Source: Crossaster papposus | Taxonomy: Eukaryota; Echinodermata; Asteroidea; Velatida; Solasteridae | Assembly: GCA_037893245.1 (NCBI GenBank) | Contig: JBAIAA010000240.1 | Coordinates: 496,001-560,000 of the forward strand | Length of the DNA stretch: 64,000 nucleotides | Direction of reading: 5' to 3' | In this document: piece after piece, positions 10,957 to 22,999 of the stretch | How positions within the stretch are numbered: position 1 is the first letter of the stretch | Layout: the number at the start of each line of letters is the position of its first letter | The notes under the pieces: model-generated | The model's input: only the letters and a program-made list of their open reading frames with translations | Told to the model about the DNA's origin: nothing | Database searches by the model: none | Made by a program: the position numbers and the translations under genes

Positions 10957-11303
10957 GTATATACAGTACACGCAACGTTTTCCCCAGATTCAAAACGGAT
11001 GACGCATAAACACGTCACGAGCAAGGCCAGAAATGTCTGTCAGCAGCGAGCAAGGCCGGAAATGCGTGGGTGTGCTTCCTGGTACCATCGGCCTGAACCC
11101 GCCTCGGATAGCGGTTTCGTTAAAATAATCCCGCGCCTCGGCGACGTTAAAATAATCCCGGCGCGAGTTGGTTAAAGAGTACGTTGCTATGCCTACAACG
11201 GGCGCCATGTATAGTAAATGGTTGGAGTAAAATAAAATTACAAATGCCGATTTTACTGCCATATTCATTGCTTAATACATAAGTATAAAAACTAATGACT
11301 AAT

Positions 11304-11309
11304 TTTATT
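11304..11309 (-). other. Poly(A) signal of the SDR gene
   Basis: AATAAA on the minus strand, about 50 nt after the stop codon at 11359. Confidence 0.55.
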
Positions 11310-11358
11310 TAATTTTAAAAGACAATTCAGCAGTGTTTTAATTTCGAAGTTTTTGAGC

Positions 11359-13712
11359 TCAGTCTTTTTTAGTCAGTGTGCCGAAGTGCCTGTCCCCGTG
11401 TACGTCAACTTGGCGCATGGCGGCCACCGCCTTGGCGCTCTCGCTGGTCTGGTACCGCAGGTGCGGCACCTCGCTCACTGCGGCCTCTAGCACGGCCGCT
11501 GCCACTTCGTCTGGCGCCTGCATCGAGCCAATCAGCTGCTGCACCTCGGGCGAGGAGATCCGGAAGAGGAAGGCGGCGGTGGTTACGTCATCGAAGCCCG
11601 CCTCTTTGGGCGTGTTGGTGACGAACTGCAACGGGTCGTCAACCGATGCGGTGGTCATGCCAGTTTTTACCAACCCCGGCTCGACCAAGATAGCCCTGCA
11701 ATTACAGCAAAGATTGCTTATTTATATGTTTTCAAAACTGACATAATTACGTCGTAATGCATTTTGGGTAAAGATACTTAAAATTACATGTACGCCAGAG
11801 GAACAAGTAAGTCGTATAGTACAAAAACAAATGTAAGGGGTAAATTGACTCTTGGGGGCGCTACAACTTTTTTTTTTGGGGGGGAGGGGAATTTGTATAG
11901 GTTGTTTTTTAAATCCCAGTTTTGTCTTCGTCCAGCTGGCTTCATGCAGTTCGATTTTCGAAAGTTTCGGGGTTTTTTCTCGCAATAAAATAAACTCGAT
12001 CCTATAGGAGGAAAGAGGCCGGGTTGCAACAACAAAGAAGAAGGCGTTTATAATACTGTCCTTGAGCGCCCATGCAACCTTCGCTTACAAGCCGCCCGGT
12101 TAAACACCCAGAATAGCTGTAGAAATACCTACGAAACTCTTTCACCAAACCAGAACAACAACAAAAGACTCGGTAAACTTCACTGAATGTCCAACACAGA
12201 CAACTTAAAAGAATATAAATGCAAAACAGACGACAGCATCATGATGCCAGCTCAATCTTCTTCTGTCATTCGTATGATGATGGTGATGAGCAGCTTAACG
12301 TGTTACTGCATACATCGGTTTGATGGAATTAGTGGATGACAACCTTCGCGGGTGGACCGCGCGAAGGTTGTCATCTCCCACCCCATGCCAGCTCAATAAA
12401 ATAATATCACTGAATCAAATAATGAAACCGTATTTGGTAGAAGGTAGTTGACTTTCATTATTAATCTGCACTCTACATAGCTGACATAATCGACATACCA
12501 GTGAAGATAATATACACACCTATATTATTATAGACCACGTCCAGCTCAAAATCTTCAAGATTTCCACACTGGTGATGTACAATATGTACGATTCTATAAC
12601 CCTTTTGTGTGAAAATTTTGTGTTTATTTTCCACATTTTTTTTTTTAATACAGAGGCTGATTGTTGGCGGTAATTTTTTCAGGAGCCCAAAATAGAGTCG
12701 GTCGAACATGAGAACCAATAAAATACAATATAGGCCCTAGGGATAGTACGCTCTTACCAGATGTTGTAGAGCCTGAGAACAGAGGCTAATGATTCGGTGA
12801 GTCCCTCGATAGCAAATTTGCTGGCAGCGTAGAAGGACTGGAAGGGTGAACCTGAAAGTTGAAAAGACGTCACGCGCTTACAAACAGAGAATAATACCTT
12901 TCAAAGCATTCACTGAATTGTAAACTTAATCAGTCAAGCAAAATTACGTTACCCGTTACTATTAGTCTTACTTTCGAGACCAAAGATGCTCGATATGTTC
13001 ACAATCCGCCCGGACTTCCTGCTCTTCATGGATGGTAGAACGGCTCGAATCATTCTAACCGTGCCCCAGAAATTGACGTCAAATAGGGCTTGGGCCTTGT
13101 CCAAGCTTTGTACGGAGTCCACGGTATCCCACATCGTAACACCAGCATTATTCACTATAGTTTATACATAATAAAATAATCACAACAAAATATTAATACA
13201 TTATCTGGAAATGTTCTCACTCCATAGAATATTTTTTGTTTATTTTGTGTATAGGTACATTAAGTACCTCAAAAGATTTCACTAGAAAAAGTGGTGTATA
13301 ACAGTATATCTTCCCTAAAACTGGAGCAATCCCATCACTTTTATTTATAAAATGGCCGGTCAATCATTGCAAGAGATTTTAATTTAACTGTGGTTAAAAC
13401 AGTGACATGTCGAACTTTACCCAAGACATCAATGCGACCCTCCTTCTCCACGATCCCGTCCACCACGCCCTGCTGATCCCCGGCCTGGCCCACGTCGAGT
13501 TCACGCACGAACAGCGTCTCGCCGAGAACCCCTCCGCCGGCCGCAGCCTCCAGTGGGCCCCGTCTCTTCGCGGTCGGGTCCCGCATCGTGGCGTAGACGC
13601 GGAACCGGCGCTCCGGGTCCTTGGCAAGGAGCACCGCGGTCGCGAGACCGATGCCAGCCGAGCAACCCGTGATAAGAACCACGACCTTGTTGTCAGCATG
13701 ATTGTCTGCCAT
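11359..13712 (-). CDS. RDH8: Short-chain dehydrogenase, RDH8 / 17beta-HSD1-like
   Basis: Exons (minus strand order): 13712-13421, 13154-12972, 12851-12758, 11695-11359. All junctions are GT-AG and in frame, giving 301 aa. SDR enzymes oxidise or reduce alcohol/keto groups with NAD(P)(H). The nucleotide-binding motif TGCSAGIG is near residue 15, NNAG near 100, and the active-site YxxxK (YAASK) near 168. The region after it (VEPGLVKTGM) matches the classical SDR sequence following beta-6. Length and motif spacing fit the retinol dehydrogenase 8 / estradiol 17-beta-dehydrogenase 1 branch (SDR28C). The substrate cannot be told from sequence, and invertebrates have many paralogs. Start: the only upstream ATG in frame, directly before VVVLITG. 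Intron 3 (11696-12757) is the longest and holds a short perfect hairpin. Confidence 0.88.
12335..12375. repeat. Perfect 16-bp inverted repeat (hairpin) in SDR intron 3
   Basis: GATGACAACCTTCGCG and its exact complement CGCGAAGGTTGTCATC are separated by 9 bases. It is GC-rich against AT-rich surroundings. It may be a remnant of a foldback element; the function is unknown. Confidence 0.7.
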
Positions 13713-14397
13713 GCTATAGCCTAATATTGCTTCCTTCTTCTAAGTTACCCTAAATTATTTGTCAGTGTCTATACACGACAACTTAAAAGTGTTTCCCCAA
13801 CTCGTTCGGATGATGGCTTCTACCGAACTCAATGTGAAAGCACTTTTAACACTTGCAGTTCAGCCGGCAAATGCTAATGATAAACATAAAGACGTCTTTC
13901 ACCTATACACATGCATCAGGCTATTGCACTTCGGCGCCCTATCATGTTATTGATGATGGTTTGGGGTTATGGTTCAAACATTTTCAAGCAGCAGACGGGA
14001 CAAATTGATCTGCGGGCCGCCGTTGTATTAACTCGCAGACCGTTTCGCTATAAGTGGGTCATCACGGAAAGGCTAGTACTAGTAGCAATGACAGTATACG
14101 GACAGAAATTGATATTGTAGATACATTATTGTCAGTATTGTCAGTCTAGGCAAATATCACGCGTAAAATGCTCCACATTTCCCAACACGATCCCCAATCC
14201 TGGGGGCATGGGTGATATTTTGTTCTCACACATCTTCTTGACTTCCCCCACTCCTATTCGCGCCCCGCCTCTTCGGAGACTGAGGAGAAGGGAGAGGCAA
14301 ACAAAAAATAGAAAAGAAAAGATGAGGCTCGAAGTTCATATTATTTTACTGTACTTTTATATAAAACATAAACCTTTAGAAATGTCGTAGCATCTAA
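13713..14397. other. Upstream region of the SDR gene
   Basis: Expected to hold the SDR promoter (minus strand). No TATA box or other coding exon was recognised. Confidence 0.35.
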
Positions 14398-14811
14398 AGC
14401 CCTGTTCGCACTGGACTTAATTTGGGCAAACTAACCGAGCCAATGGGTAACTTACCCATTTCAAGTCCAGTGCGAACAGCCTGGGTAACTTTCCTCACAG
14501 GTAACTTCCCCACGCCGCGTGGGTAGTTTAACCGAGCCAAAGGTGCCCAGGAAGATTGACCAGGTCAGTTTAACCGAGCCAGAAAATCCAGTGCGGACGC
14601 GACGTCTCGGTTAAATCTTCCATCACCTGGTCGAATGACCACAGGTCACATCAGCCAGTGACCTTTCACGGTTAGTTTACCCATGGTCTCGGCAATTCTA
14701 CCCGCGTCAATTAAATCCAAGTGCGGACGGTGGGAAGATTAAGCCATCGGAATGTTACCCGGCGTCATGGTAAAGTTACCCAAAATGTTTATCCAGTGCG
14801 AACACGGCTTA
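14398..14811. mobile_element. MITE-4 family copy (GTTCGCACTGGAC ends)
   Basis: Inverted ends GCCCTGTTCGCACTGGACTT and ATCCAGTGCGAACACGGCTT. The interior repeats fragments of the ends (AGTCCAGTGCGAACAG at 14465, CCAGTGCGGACG at 14588). A second copy is at 21034-21592. Non-coding. Confidence 0.75.
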
Positions 14812-14915
14812 AGCGTCAAACGATGTCAAAATACCTTCTCCCTCCCCTGTGACTATAGGCCATATCAGCCTCGGTCCAAAAAAATGTGTATGATTGATGT
14901 ACATTATGTAGCCCC

Positions 14916-15055
14916 ATTCTCGCGGTCGGACATCCGTGAGCCTTATTTATCTTCACATTGTTTAGGCACTTCGGCACGAAGTGGGAAATTTGAGATTTAA
15001 CGCATCTTGCTATAGACGGTTCGCCCCCGCGTGACGTCATGCCGACCGCGAGAAT
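14916..15055. repeat. Short inverted-repeat element
   Basis: ATTCTCGCGGTCGG at the left end and its complement CCGACCGCGAGAAT at the right end, about 140 bp overall. Small MITE-like unit, only one copy in the window. Confidence 0.5.
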
Positions 15056-15298
15056 ACATTAATTGTGATGGTTGTAATCCAGAGCTTTATACGTGTGATT
15101 GCATATTATGTATAATGAAAGGAAAAAAGTTGGCCTAACTGGGGACATAATACACCATAAAAATATATATATATATTTACAATCATCAAACAGTCGTTGC
15201 AACCAATCATTAAACAGCCGTAAACAGTTATTGCACTGTTTGTCACATGATTCGCAAATCTCGATCACCTGACCGCACCAGCCAGCCAAAACAATAAC

Positions 15299-18200
15299 AT
15301 GCGACCAAAAATGGCTGCTCACACGTTGGCGGTGTTCGTCTTGCTCACATTTGTCGTCGGTTTGGCGTGGTCTTTACCGCGATTTCTCCATGGGAGACCC
15401 CGGGGTGGGATGCTTGGAGCCCCGAGGAGACGATCAGACGGCCCGCTGCCTCCCGATCAGTGGTTGGAACAGAAACTAGATCACTTTAACGATGCCGATC
15501 TCAGGACTTGGCAACAGGTAGGTAGGCCTACATTTAATTTAGTCCCACTCTAGTGTGTCCCGTACTACTAACCTACCTTTATTAAATGATGAAGCAAGAT
15601 ATACGTCAGAGGAAACCCCGCCCCTTCTTTTGAGTTTCCGTAGTGAAATGGGAGTTCCTCAGCAAAACAACATCCGATGTCCAGATCTGGAGTTATTTTC
15701 AACTTTAGGAAAGAATGTAGTATCCTTTAATTGCTACTTTTACTTTGTGTACAAAAAAACTACAAAGTCAAAGGAGAGTCAAGAAAATGTTCGAAGTATT
15801 TCCTAACAAAATTGAAATATTTCTCAGTCCCCAGATTCTTGTATTTTCAACATTTTTGCACTGATTGACCTTCATTAAGATAATTGATATACAAAGAAGA
15901 AAAAAACAGTGTCACTCAGGACAGTTGCAACATTCTATCCCAACTTAATGTTTTTTGGGTTTTTTCAGCGCTACTTCGTCAATGATACCTTCTTTAAGCC
16001 TGGAGGACCTGTCTTTCTCATGATTGGTGGAGAAGGAACAGCCAATCCTATCTGGATGGTGGAAGGAACGTGGGTCGTCATGGCAGAACGACTAGGGGCG
16101 CTTTGCCTGATGCTCGAGCACCGATTTTATGGCAAAAGCCATCCTACCCCGTAAGACTGAAATCGTCAAAGGAAGTTGAATTAAGATATTGCAAAAAGCT
16201 TTTAAGATATCAAAATTAAATTGTGTTAAAATAATTGGTCACCTTTTCTGGCCTATGAGTAGTGGTTTAGGTTTGTGAGTCCTGATCAGAAGGTCAGGAG
16301 TTCAAATCCAGCTGCTGATTGTATATTGTGTTCTTGAGCAAGACACTTTACCCTCACTTGCCTCTCTCTCTCCACCTTGGAGTAGTTTATACAATGTAAA
16401 TGAGTACCAGCATTAGCTGGGGGGGGGGGGGGGGGGGTAAAAATAATCTTAGATGGTTCAGGCCACATAAACCAGGGATAAGCACTGGTCCAATGGGCTC
16501 CAACACTTTGGCCAATAATCTACTACTTTTGCTAAACAGGTAAATAGGGCCTGGGTTACCCCAATTTCAGTTTTTGGCATTTGTCTGCATACTTTACTGT
16601 CGGATAACGAAGTCTTACACCCTGTGTCTTCTACACTGTATTTCAGTGATATATCCGTCGAGAACCTGAGCTTCCTAAGCAGTGAGCAAGCTCTTGCAGA
16701 CCTAGCCTACTTCAGACAGTACATGGGCATGAAAATGAATGTGACGTACAGCAAGTGGATCTCCTTCGGTGGGTCCTATCCAGGTAAACATAAACAAAAC
16801 CCTCCAATCATTTGAATTAAGCCAAATTACCAACAACAACAACAACAACAACAAAAACCAAAAAAAATGTTTCTTGTCAACAAAAATTCAAAAAAGTAGG
16901 ATGTGGGATCTTTTTGTCAATGACGGATTTAAGATCTATATATTATTTGATTTAATCCACTTTTTTCATTAGATATTTTCCAAGAAAGCATATGTTATTT
17001 TTCTTAAAAAAACCAAACCATCACTTTTCTAAAACTAGCTTTTTAACTTTAAATTGCTACTCATTTGTGCACAAAACAAGCATTAGATCTCTATACGTAC
17101 ACACGTGTCAGAAAACAGACAACTTCATAATTTCATAAGTTCATAATTATAGCCACACATTCATTTTAAATGTCCATTTTAAATGTAACAATGATTTGTA
17201 TTCTCCAATGTCACAATCAGGTAGTCTCTCAGCCTGGTTCCGACTGAAATATCCTCATCTAGTGGACGGTGCAGTTGCGACTAGTGGGCCAATACTGGCG
17301 CAGCTAGACTTTACAGGTCAGTCGATAGAAAAATAACCTTTTTTTGTGGCGTCTTGAATCACATACTTTAAAATAAAGCAAAACACAATGAAGCAAGACG
17401 AACGCAAATTCAAAAAAATTCAGTGACAATATTTCACGGAGAACAGAAATTCATTAAGCGCGGAAAATATTCGCTTAGCAAGAGCGGGTTACCGGCCCAA
17501 AAGTCTTGTAAAGTACATTGCTCATGACTGGTACTCGGCGGATTTTCTTCTTAGCATATTCATTTTCTAAGCAATAATCTTTTTGCTTAACAGCTGCACC
17601 GGCATTTTAGTCAATTATTTGCGATTTTGAATTGGTTAATTGTCTTTCAATCGAAGGCCCAATTAGAGGGAGCTGCTAAGCACACAAATGTGCTTAGCAT
17701 GAACATTCCTCCTTTGCAAAAACAGGGTTACAAACCAAATTTGTAGACGATGTGTATTGTTTACGACTAGTTTTTGGTTAGCATAAAAAGAAGATTGAGT
17801 TTTGGCTGTTTTTACCGAGTAAGACCTTTTTTATGCTAGGCAAATTTATGTGCTTAGCAGCTCCGTGAAATTGGTTCACAGGTTACGTGTCCGTGGTGCG
17901 GGATTCTCTGACGACCAGTCCGCAGGGACAGGCATGCAACACCAACATCATGCAGGCCACACAACAAGTAGAACAACTCCTGGAACATCAGGTGGGATGG
18001 GCGGACCTGACAAAGATGTTCAAGTGAGATTGCTATTTGATTACTTCACCCCAAATACTGTACGTAGTAATATACAAATACAGCATGGTTTGAGGGGAAG
18101 TAGTTGGAATTACTGGTCCCGAGGTGTAGGTCAGCTCGACGCGAAGCGGAGGGAGGTAGTCGAGCTGACCTACACCGAGGGACCAGTAATTCCCACTATT

Positions 18201-21200
18201 TTCCAGAAATAAACCATGCTGTATTTGTTTTACTACACCTCATAAATATTCACTGCCTTGTCGATAACGGCCTTTGTAGATTTTGCATCTTTATTCAGCA
18301 CAAGATATTCAAGTTCTTCGTCAGTCAAATCTGACAAAAATCTAGTAACGTTACTGAGACTGGTTCCGTAAGGATTACATGCCACAGACTACATGTCTAC
18401 GAGGTGGGTTCTAGAGGAATTTTTTGGTGCTACAAAAAAAAATACCAGTGAGCTGGATACCCCTCTGGGATGACGTCACCTGGCTGGGTATCATTTATAC
18501 TTCCAGGACGTGCGACGCAATCGGCCAATGACGAGCTCCAACTTGTTAATGAATATTTATGAGGTGTAGTATTATGTAGTACTGCGGACTGCTGGGTGTC
18601 CTCAGGAAATTACGGGGCTTGGAGTTAAATTTCGAAGAACTAAAATGCATCTAGAAACGGTAGTGATTTATCTTTTAATAATTTGCAGACAATAATTTGT
18701 GTCCATCTTTTTTGTCCACCCTCTGCAGAATCTGCAAGCCACTGAACGGATCTAACCCCGCCGATGTGTCCAATTTCTTCGAGTCCATTGCGGGCAACTT
18801 CTTTGGGGTTGTGCAGTACAACAAAGACAATCGTGCATTTGAGGTAAATTTTTTAGTGAAGCTTCCTCTTTCATTTAAAAAAAAATTAAAAAAGAAAAAA
18901 GCATACAGGCCAAGTTTTTCCGGATTTCATAACGGATGACGGGTAAACACACCGCAAGTAAGGCCGGAAATATCTGGCAGCGAGCGAGGCTGGAAAAATC
19001 AGTGTGTGTTACCCACAGATGCCGGCTTCAACCCCTCTCAGATCGAGGTTCATAAAAAACAATCCTGTGCCTGGGTCCGGTTAATGTTAAAATAATCTCC
19101 GCGTGAACTGGTTAAGACAGTTTTTAAAAAACACTTGAATCTCGGGAAATTTGAACAAGTGCGTTAATATGTTGCAGTATTGCAAAATATTGAACTAAAC
19201 TGCTATACAGACTAATAGTTTTTACAAACTTTAGAACGAGCAACATTTGTTTTAAAATTTGTTTTTTTTATTTCTAGGGAGCTGTTGGTACAAACATCAC
19301 TATCGACACCCTGTGCGGCATCATGGGTGATACCTCTATTGGTGCGCCCCTGGCGCGCTACGCTGCGGTTAACTCGCTGTTGATGCAAACTTACGAAGAA
19401 AAGTGTCTCGACATATCCTACAAGGACCTGATCAGCTCCATGCGGCAAACTTCTTGGGAAAGCTCGGCATCTGAAGGGGGTGAGTTTGACACACAAAAAC
19501 AGATCTGGTTTAGAAAACAAATAATCCTTGGATCATATTTATTTATTTATTTTATTTAAAACCCAACAGCGATATAGCGCCAATTACAGGATGGATAAAG
19601 AGAGAGAAGACAACGTAAAGAAATTACAGTTTTTGAGGTAGGAGGAAAACCCCAGAAGAATATTCTTGGGAAAACCCACAGAGACTGAAAACCCAATCCA
19701 CATATTGGCCCAGGCGGGATTCGAACCCGGGTCATAGCGGTGAAAGGCGAGGAAAGAACCGCTGCGCCAACCTAAACTTTGTGTTCATATTGAAACGATG
19801 ACCTCAAACGACTCCTAGTTGACCTTTGACCTCCCATTTCAAAAGAGCATCACACTCCATCCAAGTTGCATGAAAATCCATCAAATTCTGTAGACAAAGG
19901 AACATTTGTGTATCGTTTTGTTGGACAGGTCGGCAGTGGGTTTACCAGACCTGTACCGAGTTTGGGTTCTTCCAGACGTCCGATGCCAAGGACCAACCAT
20001 TCGGCAATCACTTCCCTCTCGCGTAAGTCAACAAATCACTTGATAAAAAGCAAGCAAATTTGAAACAGTGAAGATTTTTCTTTCTTCCTCAACAAAACAT
20101 GGGTTGAAGGTGGAATATAGCTTTTGAAGCAATCCAAAAAAGTAACCATCCAAAAATACTGTTGAAAAGCTTAATTGTCATAAACACATTAATGATTCTA
20201 AACTCCCTGTGAAATTATTCCTTCTGGGAGAAAATAACAAAAGAATGTGATTTTTCAAAGTTGTGTCTCTTTGAAAATTTCGGCAAATAGTGCGCGCAAG
20301 TGTCCGAACGCAGAACCCTCGACGCAATTAAAATTGTGACTCTGCAAATTTTGAATTAAAAATCGAAATCTTATAATCTTGTTTACTCAGAATATGCAGC
20401 ATTCATAGAGCTAAAACCTTCTCACCTTAGATTGTTGTCAAACACCTTTTCTTCATATTTTGAGCACTTTTGCTGCTTCAAACGATAACAAAATACACAA
20501 TGGTCTATTGTCACTAATAATGTGTACAGAAACAGCAAAATGGTTCCAACCTTGATCGAATTCTGTCCGTTCGTCTTCTTTTGCAGATTCTCTCTGCAGC
20601 AGTGCTCCGACATCTACGGGAAGCAGTTTAACCAGACGACGCTGGCCCAGGGCATCGCGCGCACTAACACTAACTATGGAGCCAAGGGCATCAGAGCCAC
20701 TAGAGTTATCTTCCCCAACGGCTCCATAGATCCCTGGCACTACCTGGGGATCACTAAAGACATCTCCGCGACCGAAAGAGCGGTCTATATCAATGGCAAG
20801 TGGCAATCATTTTCCCTTGATTTCAATTAAATATTAACCCTTGCTCTACGAGAGTTGTTTACTGCATGTCAGTGGTACATGCCAATGCACTCCAGCTGTG
20901 TGCATTGGAGGATTATACACAGGCATTTGTTTTGGGGCGAATATTAAAGTGCTTCGGAGTGTAAACAAGAGCAAGGGTTAAGAAGATACTGACAATTTGG
21001 GAAACCGCCAACATAAGGCAAAATAGCTTAAGCCGTGTTCGCACTGAACTTTTTTTTGGGAAGGTTTTACTGAGACGATGGTAAAATAAAAAATGGTCAA
21101 ATGTTACCACTGTTCGCACTTGGACTTTCGACACGGGAAAATTTTACCAAGACCGTGGGAGAAGTAGCCGAGCTGTCATTATAATGACTTGTGAGGGCGC

Positions 21201-22164
21201 TTTGCGTGACCTTTCTGCATTGACCCCGGTGTACCCATTTGCACGCGCGGGCTTTTTTTCCCCGATGCATCAGCGTGCCTGCACGTAAACAATGCAAAGA
21301 GCGCATGCGCGGTGTCTTGTGTAGCATGACCTTGCACAGGAGGGCCGGATTAACGTTTTCCTGAGACGCTTTTACCGACTCGCGCTGTTCGCACTGGACT
21401 TATCGTCTAGGGAAAGGTTACCTGGGAAGTTTTCCCGGGCAGCAGTTGGCCGGTAGAAGTACCCACGGGACTCGGGAGAAGTACCTGAGAGGAAAACGTC
21501 CTAGGCTGCCGCACTGAACTTAAAATGGGAAAAGTACCCATCGTCTAGGTATGTTTTATCATAATAAGTCCAGTGCGAACAGGGCTTTAGTTGGTAGAGC
21601 GCCGGTCCGGTATACCAGAGGTCGCAGGTTTAAGTCCCGCCTTCCCAATTTCTTTGTTCACTTTGAAATTTACCTACTCAGTTTCCCTTGTGGTGTATTT
21701 TAAGTTTAACCAGGCGAACTGACATGGCCAGTGTACCTTCAGAAGCGTCTGAAATCTTATCTACTTACCAAACTCGTTTTCATAAAACCAAATGGTTTCT
21801 AAAGTTTGGAGTATCAAAAAGAAACACACAGCTTGCTAATAAAAGTTCTGTTTTCACCGTCTAGCATAATGCCGCACCAATCCCTATATTCTTTCATCAA
21901 TATCACCGAGTGTCACACAAGATCTGTTGCGAAATCGTCATTATAAAGTTGTTCACGCCATTGGTCGTTTTTCCTATAATTAATTTATTATCCACAAATG
22001 TTTTCATTTAAAGGCATTTTTGTAACGATATCAGTTTGTCTGTTGTCTTTCTAACAGGTACGGCTCACTGTGCAAACATGTACCCGGCCCAGCCCTCAGA
22101 CTCCCCTCAGCTTGTTCAAGCCAGAGAGACCATCTTCAAAGCTGTCCAGGCCTGGGTCCAATAA
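15299..22164 (+). CDS. PRSS16: Serine carboxypeptidase-type protease, family S28 (PRSS16/K12H4.7-like)
   Basis: Exons: 15299-15517, 15969-16150, 16647-16783, 17221-17316, 17882-18023, 18729-18843, 19278-19479, 19929-20022, 20587-20795, 22058-22164; total 427 aa. S28 enzymes cleave after proline or similar residues in the secretory or lysosomal system. Seen here: a hydrophobic signal peptide ([14 protein letters not shown]), the family mark [30 protein letters not shown], the nucleophile elbow FGGSYPGSLSAW (Ser), NGSIDPWH (Asp) and GTAHCANMY (His), so the catalytic triad is complete. Intron 9 uses a GC donor (AATG|GCAAGT); reading through it would stop before the His exon. A second ATG (15311) is also possible as the start. 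It is shorter than human PRSS16 (514 aa), with differences mainly in the insertion region. Introns hold SINEs and MITEs. Confidence 0.92.
16249..16440 (+). mobile_element. tRNA-derived SINE in S28 intron 2
   Basis: A box-B-like GGAGTTCAAATCCAGC follows a box-A-like GTGGTTTAGG, then the body TTCTTGAGCAAGACACTTTA, a common SINE body motif in marine animals. A poly-G tract (about 16420-16438) follows. The 3' end is uncertain. Confidence 0.6.
17656..17876. mobile_element. MITE-5 copy abutting S28 exon 5
   Basis: Inverted ends around AGCTGCTAAGCAC and GTGCTTAGCAGCT, with outer GGCCCAATT and AATTGG. A second copy is at 24768-25011. The right end stops about 5 bp before exon 5 (17882), so MITE sequence makes up the region just upstream of the splice acceptor. 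Confidence 0.75.
18074..18228. repeat. Foldback element in S28 intron 5
   Basis: Near-perfect long inverted repeat. ACAAATACAGCATGGTTT is at the left and AAACCATGCTGTATTTGT at the right. Inner arms are GTGTAGGTCAGCTCGAC and GTCGAGCTGACCTACAC, around a loop GCGAAGCGGAGGGAGGTA. Confidence 0.8.
18231..18570. repeat. Second inverted-repeat element, adjacent
   Basis: ACTACACCTCATAAATATTCA begins the unit and GAATATTTATGAGGTGTAGT ends it. It directly follows the foldback element at 18074-18228. Non-coding. Confidence 0.65.
18905..19115. mobile_element. MITE-1 copy, left end truncated
   Basis: Contains AACGGATGACGGGTAAACAC and ends CGCGTGAACTGGTTAA. It matches the interior and right end of the copies at 2047-2256 and 10961-11175. 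In S28 intron 6. Confidence 0.65.
19556..19775 (-). mobile_element. tRNA-derived SINE in S28 intron 7
   Basis: The minus strand reads box A TGGCGCAGCGG, then box B GGGTTCGAATCCCGCC, followed by a body with GTGGGTTTTCCC. This is a typical RNA polymerase III promoter arrangement, inserted antisense to the host gene. Confidence 0.7.
21034..21592. mobile_element. MITE-4 copy in S28 intron 9
   Basis: Ends AAGCCGTGTTCGCACTGAACT and AAGTCCAGTGCGAACAGGGCTT are inverted repeats and match the copy at 14398-14811. Several inner copies of the terminal motif are visible (GTTCGCACTGGACTTATCG near 21390). Confidence 0.7.
21590..21655 (+). repeat. tRNA-like (Thr-type) sequence, SINE head or tRNA relic
   Basis: GTTGGTAGAGCGCC looks like box A and CAGGTTTAAGTCCCGCC like box B, with spacing suited to a tRNA. 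The central loop would give anticodon GGT (Thr), but position 33 is C instead of U and the acceptor stem does not pair. A functional tRNA is unlikely. Confidence 0.45.
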
Positions 22165-22486
22165 CATTTAGGACGAGACATATTTTGTATTGATTTGGAC
22201 TTTACATTTTTTTTGCAATTATATTGTACACAAATTATCAGGTTTTTGTTTTTTTGAGCGATTAATTTTGTATGAAATACAAATTCCTTACCTCTATAGT
22301 TGGACTGAAATCACATTACGGAATAGTTTGTACATGATTTGAGATGTTTTTCAGTTTCAATATTGTGAACTTGATTTATTGCATAGGTATATTTGTATAC
22401 CCACTTTAACAGTACTCTGTAGTCCGACTGCCAATTGAACACGTTTTGTATCTGGAGAAAGATATAAGTCATGCTGATTTACCAGA

Positions 22487-22492
22487 AATAAA
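22487..22492 (+). other. Poly(A) signal of the S28 gene
   Basis: AATAAA 323 nt after the stop codon. No earlier copy on the plus strand in the 3' UTR. Confidence 0.6.
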
Positions 22493-22653
22493 TTATCACT
22501 TATTGTTTAAGTACTCGTCATTATTTTAGAAATGTAAAAAAAATATTAAGAAAAACGTGTGGATTTTGTTCGGCCTAGATCCCTTGCAAACAAAACCTGC
22601 AACTTACCTAAAAGCATTTATCATTTCTTCATATCTGATGCGAGGTTTTACTA

Positions 22654-22803
22654 TTAACCCTAACCCTCCAGGGTATTTTGGCTAGAAACCCTGCCAGACG
22701 CAACAGATTGCATACTTTGTCACATTGACTTGTGTGCAGAGTCCAGCAAGGTCAAGCAGTCACCACAGATGGACTGTGCTGGATTTGGCAGGGTTAGGGT
22801 TAA
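22654..22803. mobile_element. MITE-3 copy
   Basis: 150 bp bounded by TTAA, with ends CCCTAACCCTCCAGGG and TGGCAGGGTTAGGG. Inverted relative to 3446-3595 and 23752-23908. Confidence 0.8.
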
Positions 22804-22999
22804 TGCGTAAAAAAAGGATTGTCCGTTTCTGTTGTAATCCAACTTAAAAAGTTGTGCACCATTTTCTGTCTTTGGAAGTACGGCAAAGCAATAAATGTTG
22901 ATATTACGTGTGGTTTTTACTTGAGTTTGTGTACATAAACACCTTTAATCGTAGGCCTCGAGCAATAGAGAATAACAAGTCTTATGACCATTCTTGGTC

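Larger units (their letters stand above)
6605..11175. mobile_element. MITE-1 copy split by an LTR retroelement
   Basis: The left 27 bases (6605-6631, TTAACCAGTTCGCGCC...) and the right part (10961-11175, ending GCGCGAGTTGGTTAA) together make one MITE-1 copy. It was interrupted by the LTR element at 6632-10956. The MITE is therefore older than the LTR insertion. Confidence 0.8.

Noticed and set aside
21590..21655. Functional tRNA-Thr gene
   Set aside because: Box A and B are present but the acceptor stem does not pair and U33 is missing.
22654..22803. CCCTAACCC runs as interstitial telomere repeats
   Set aside because: They are only the inverted ends of MITE-3, not tandem telomere arrays.
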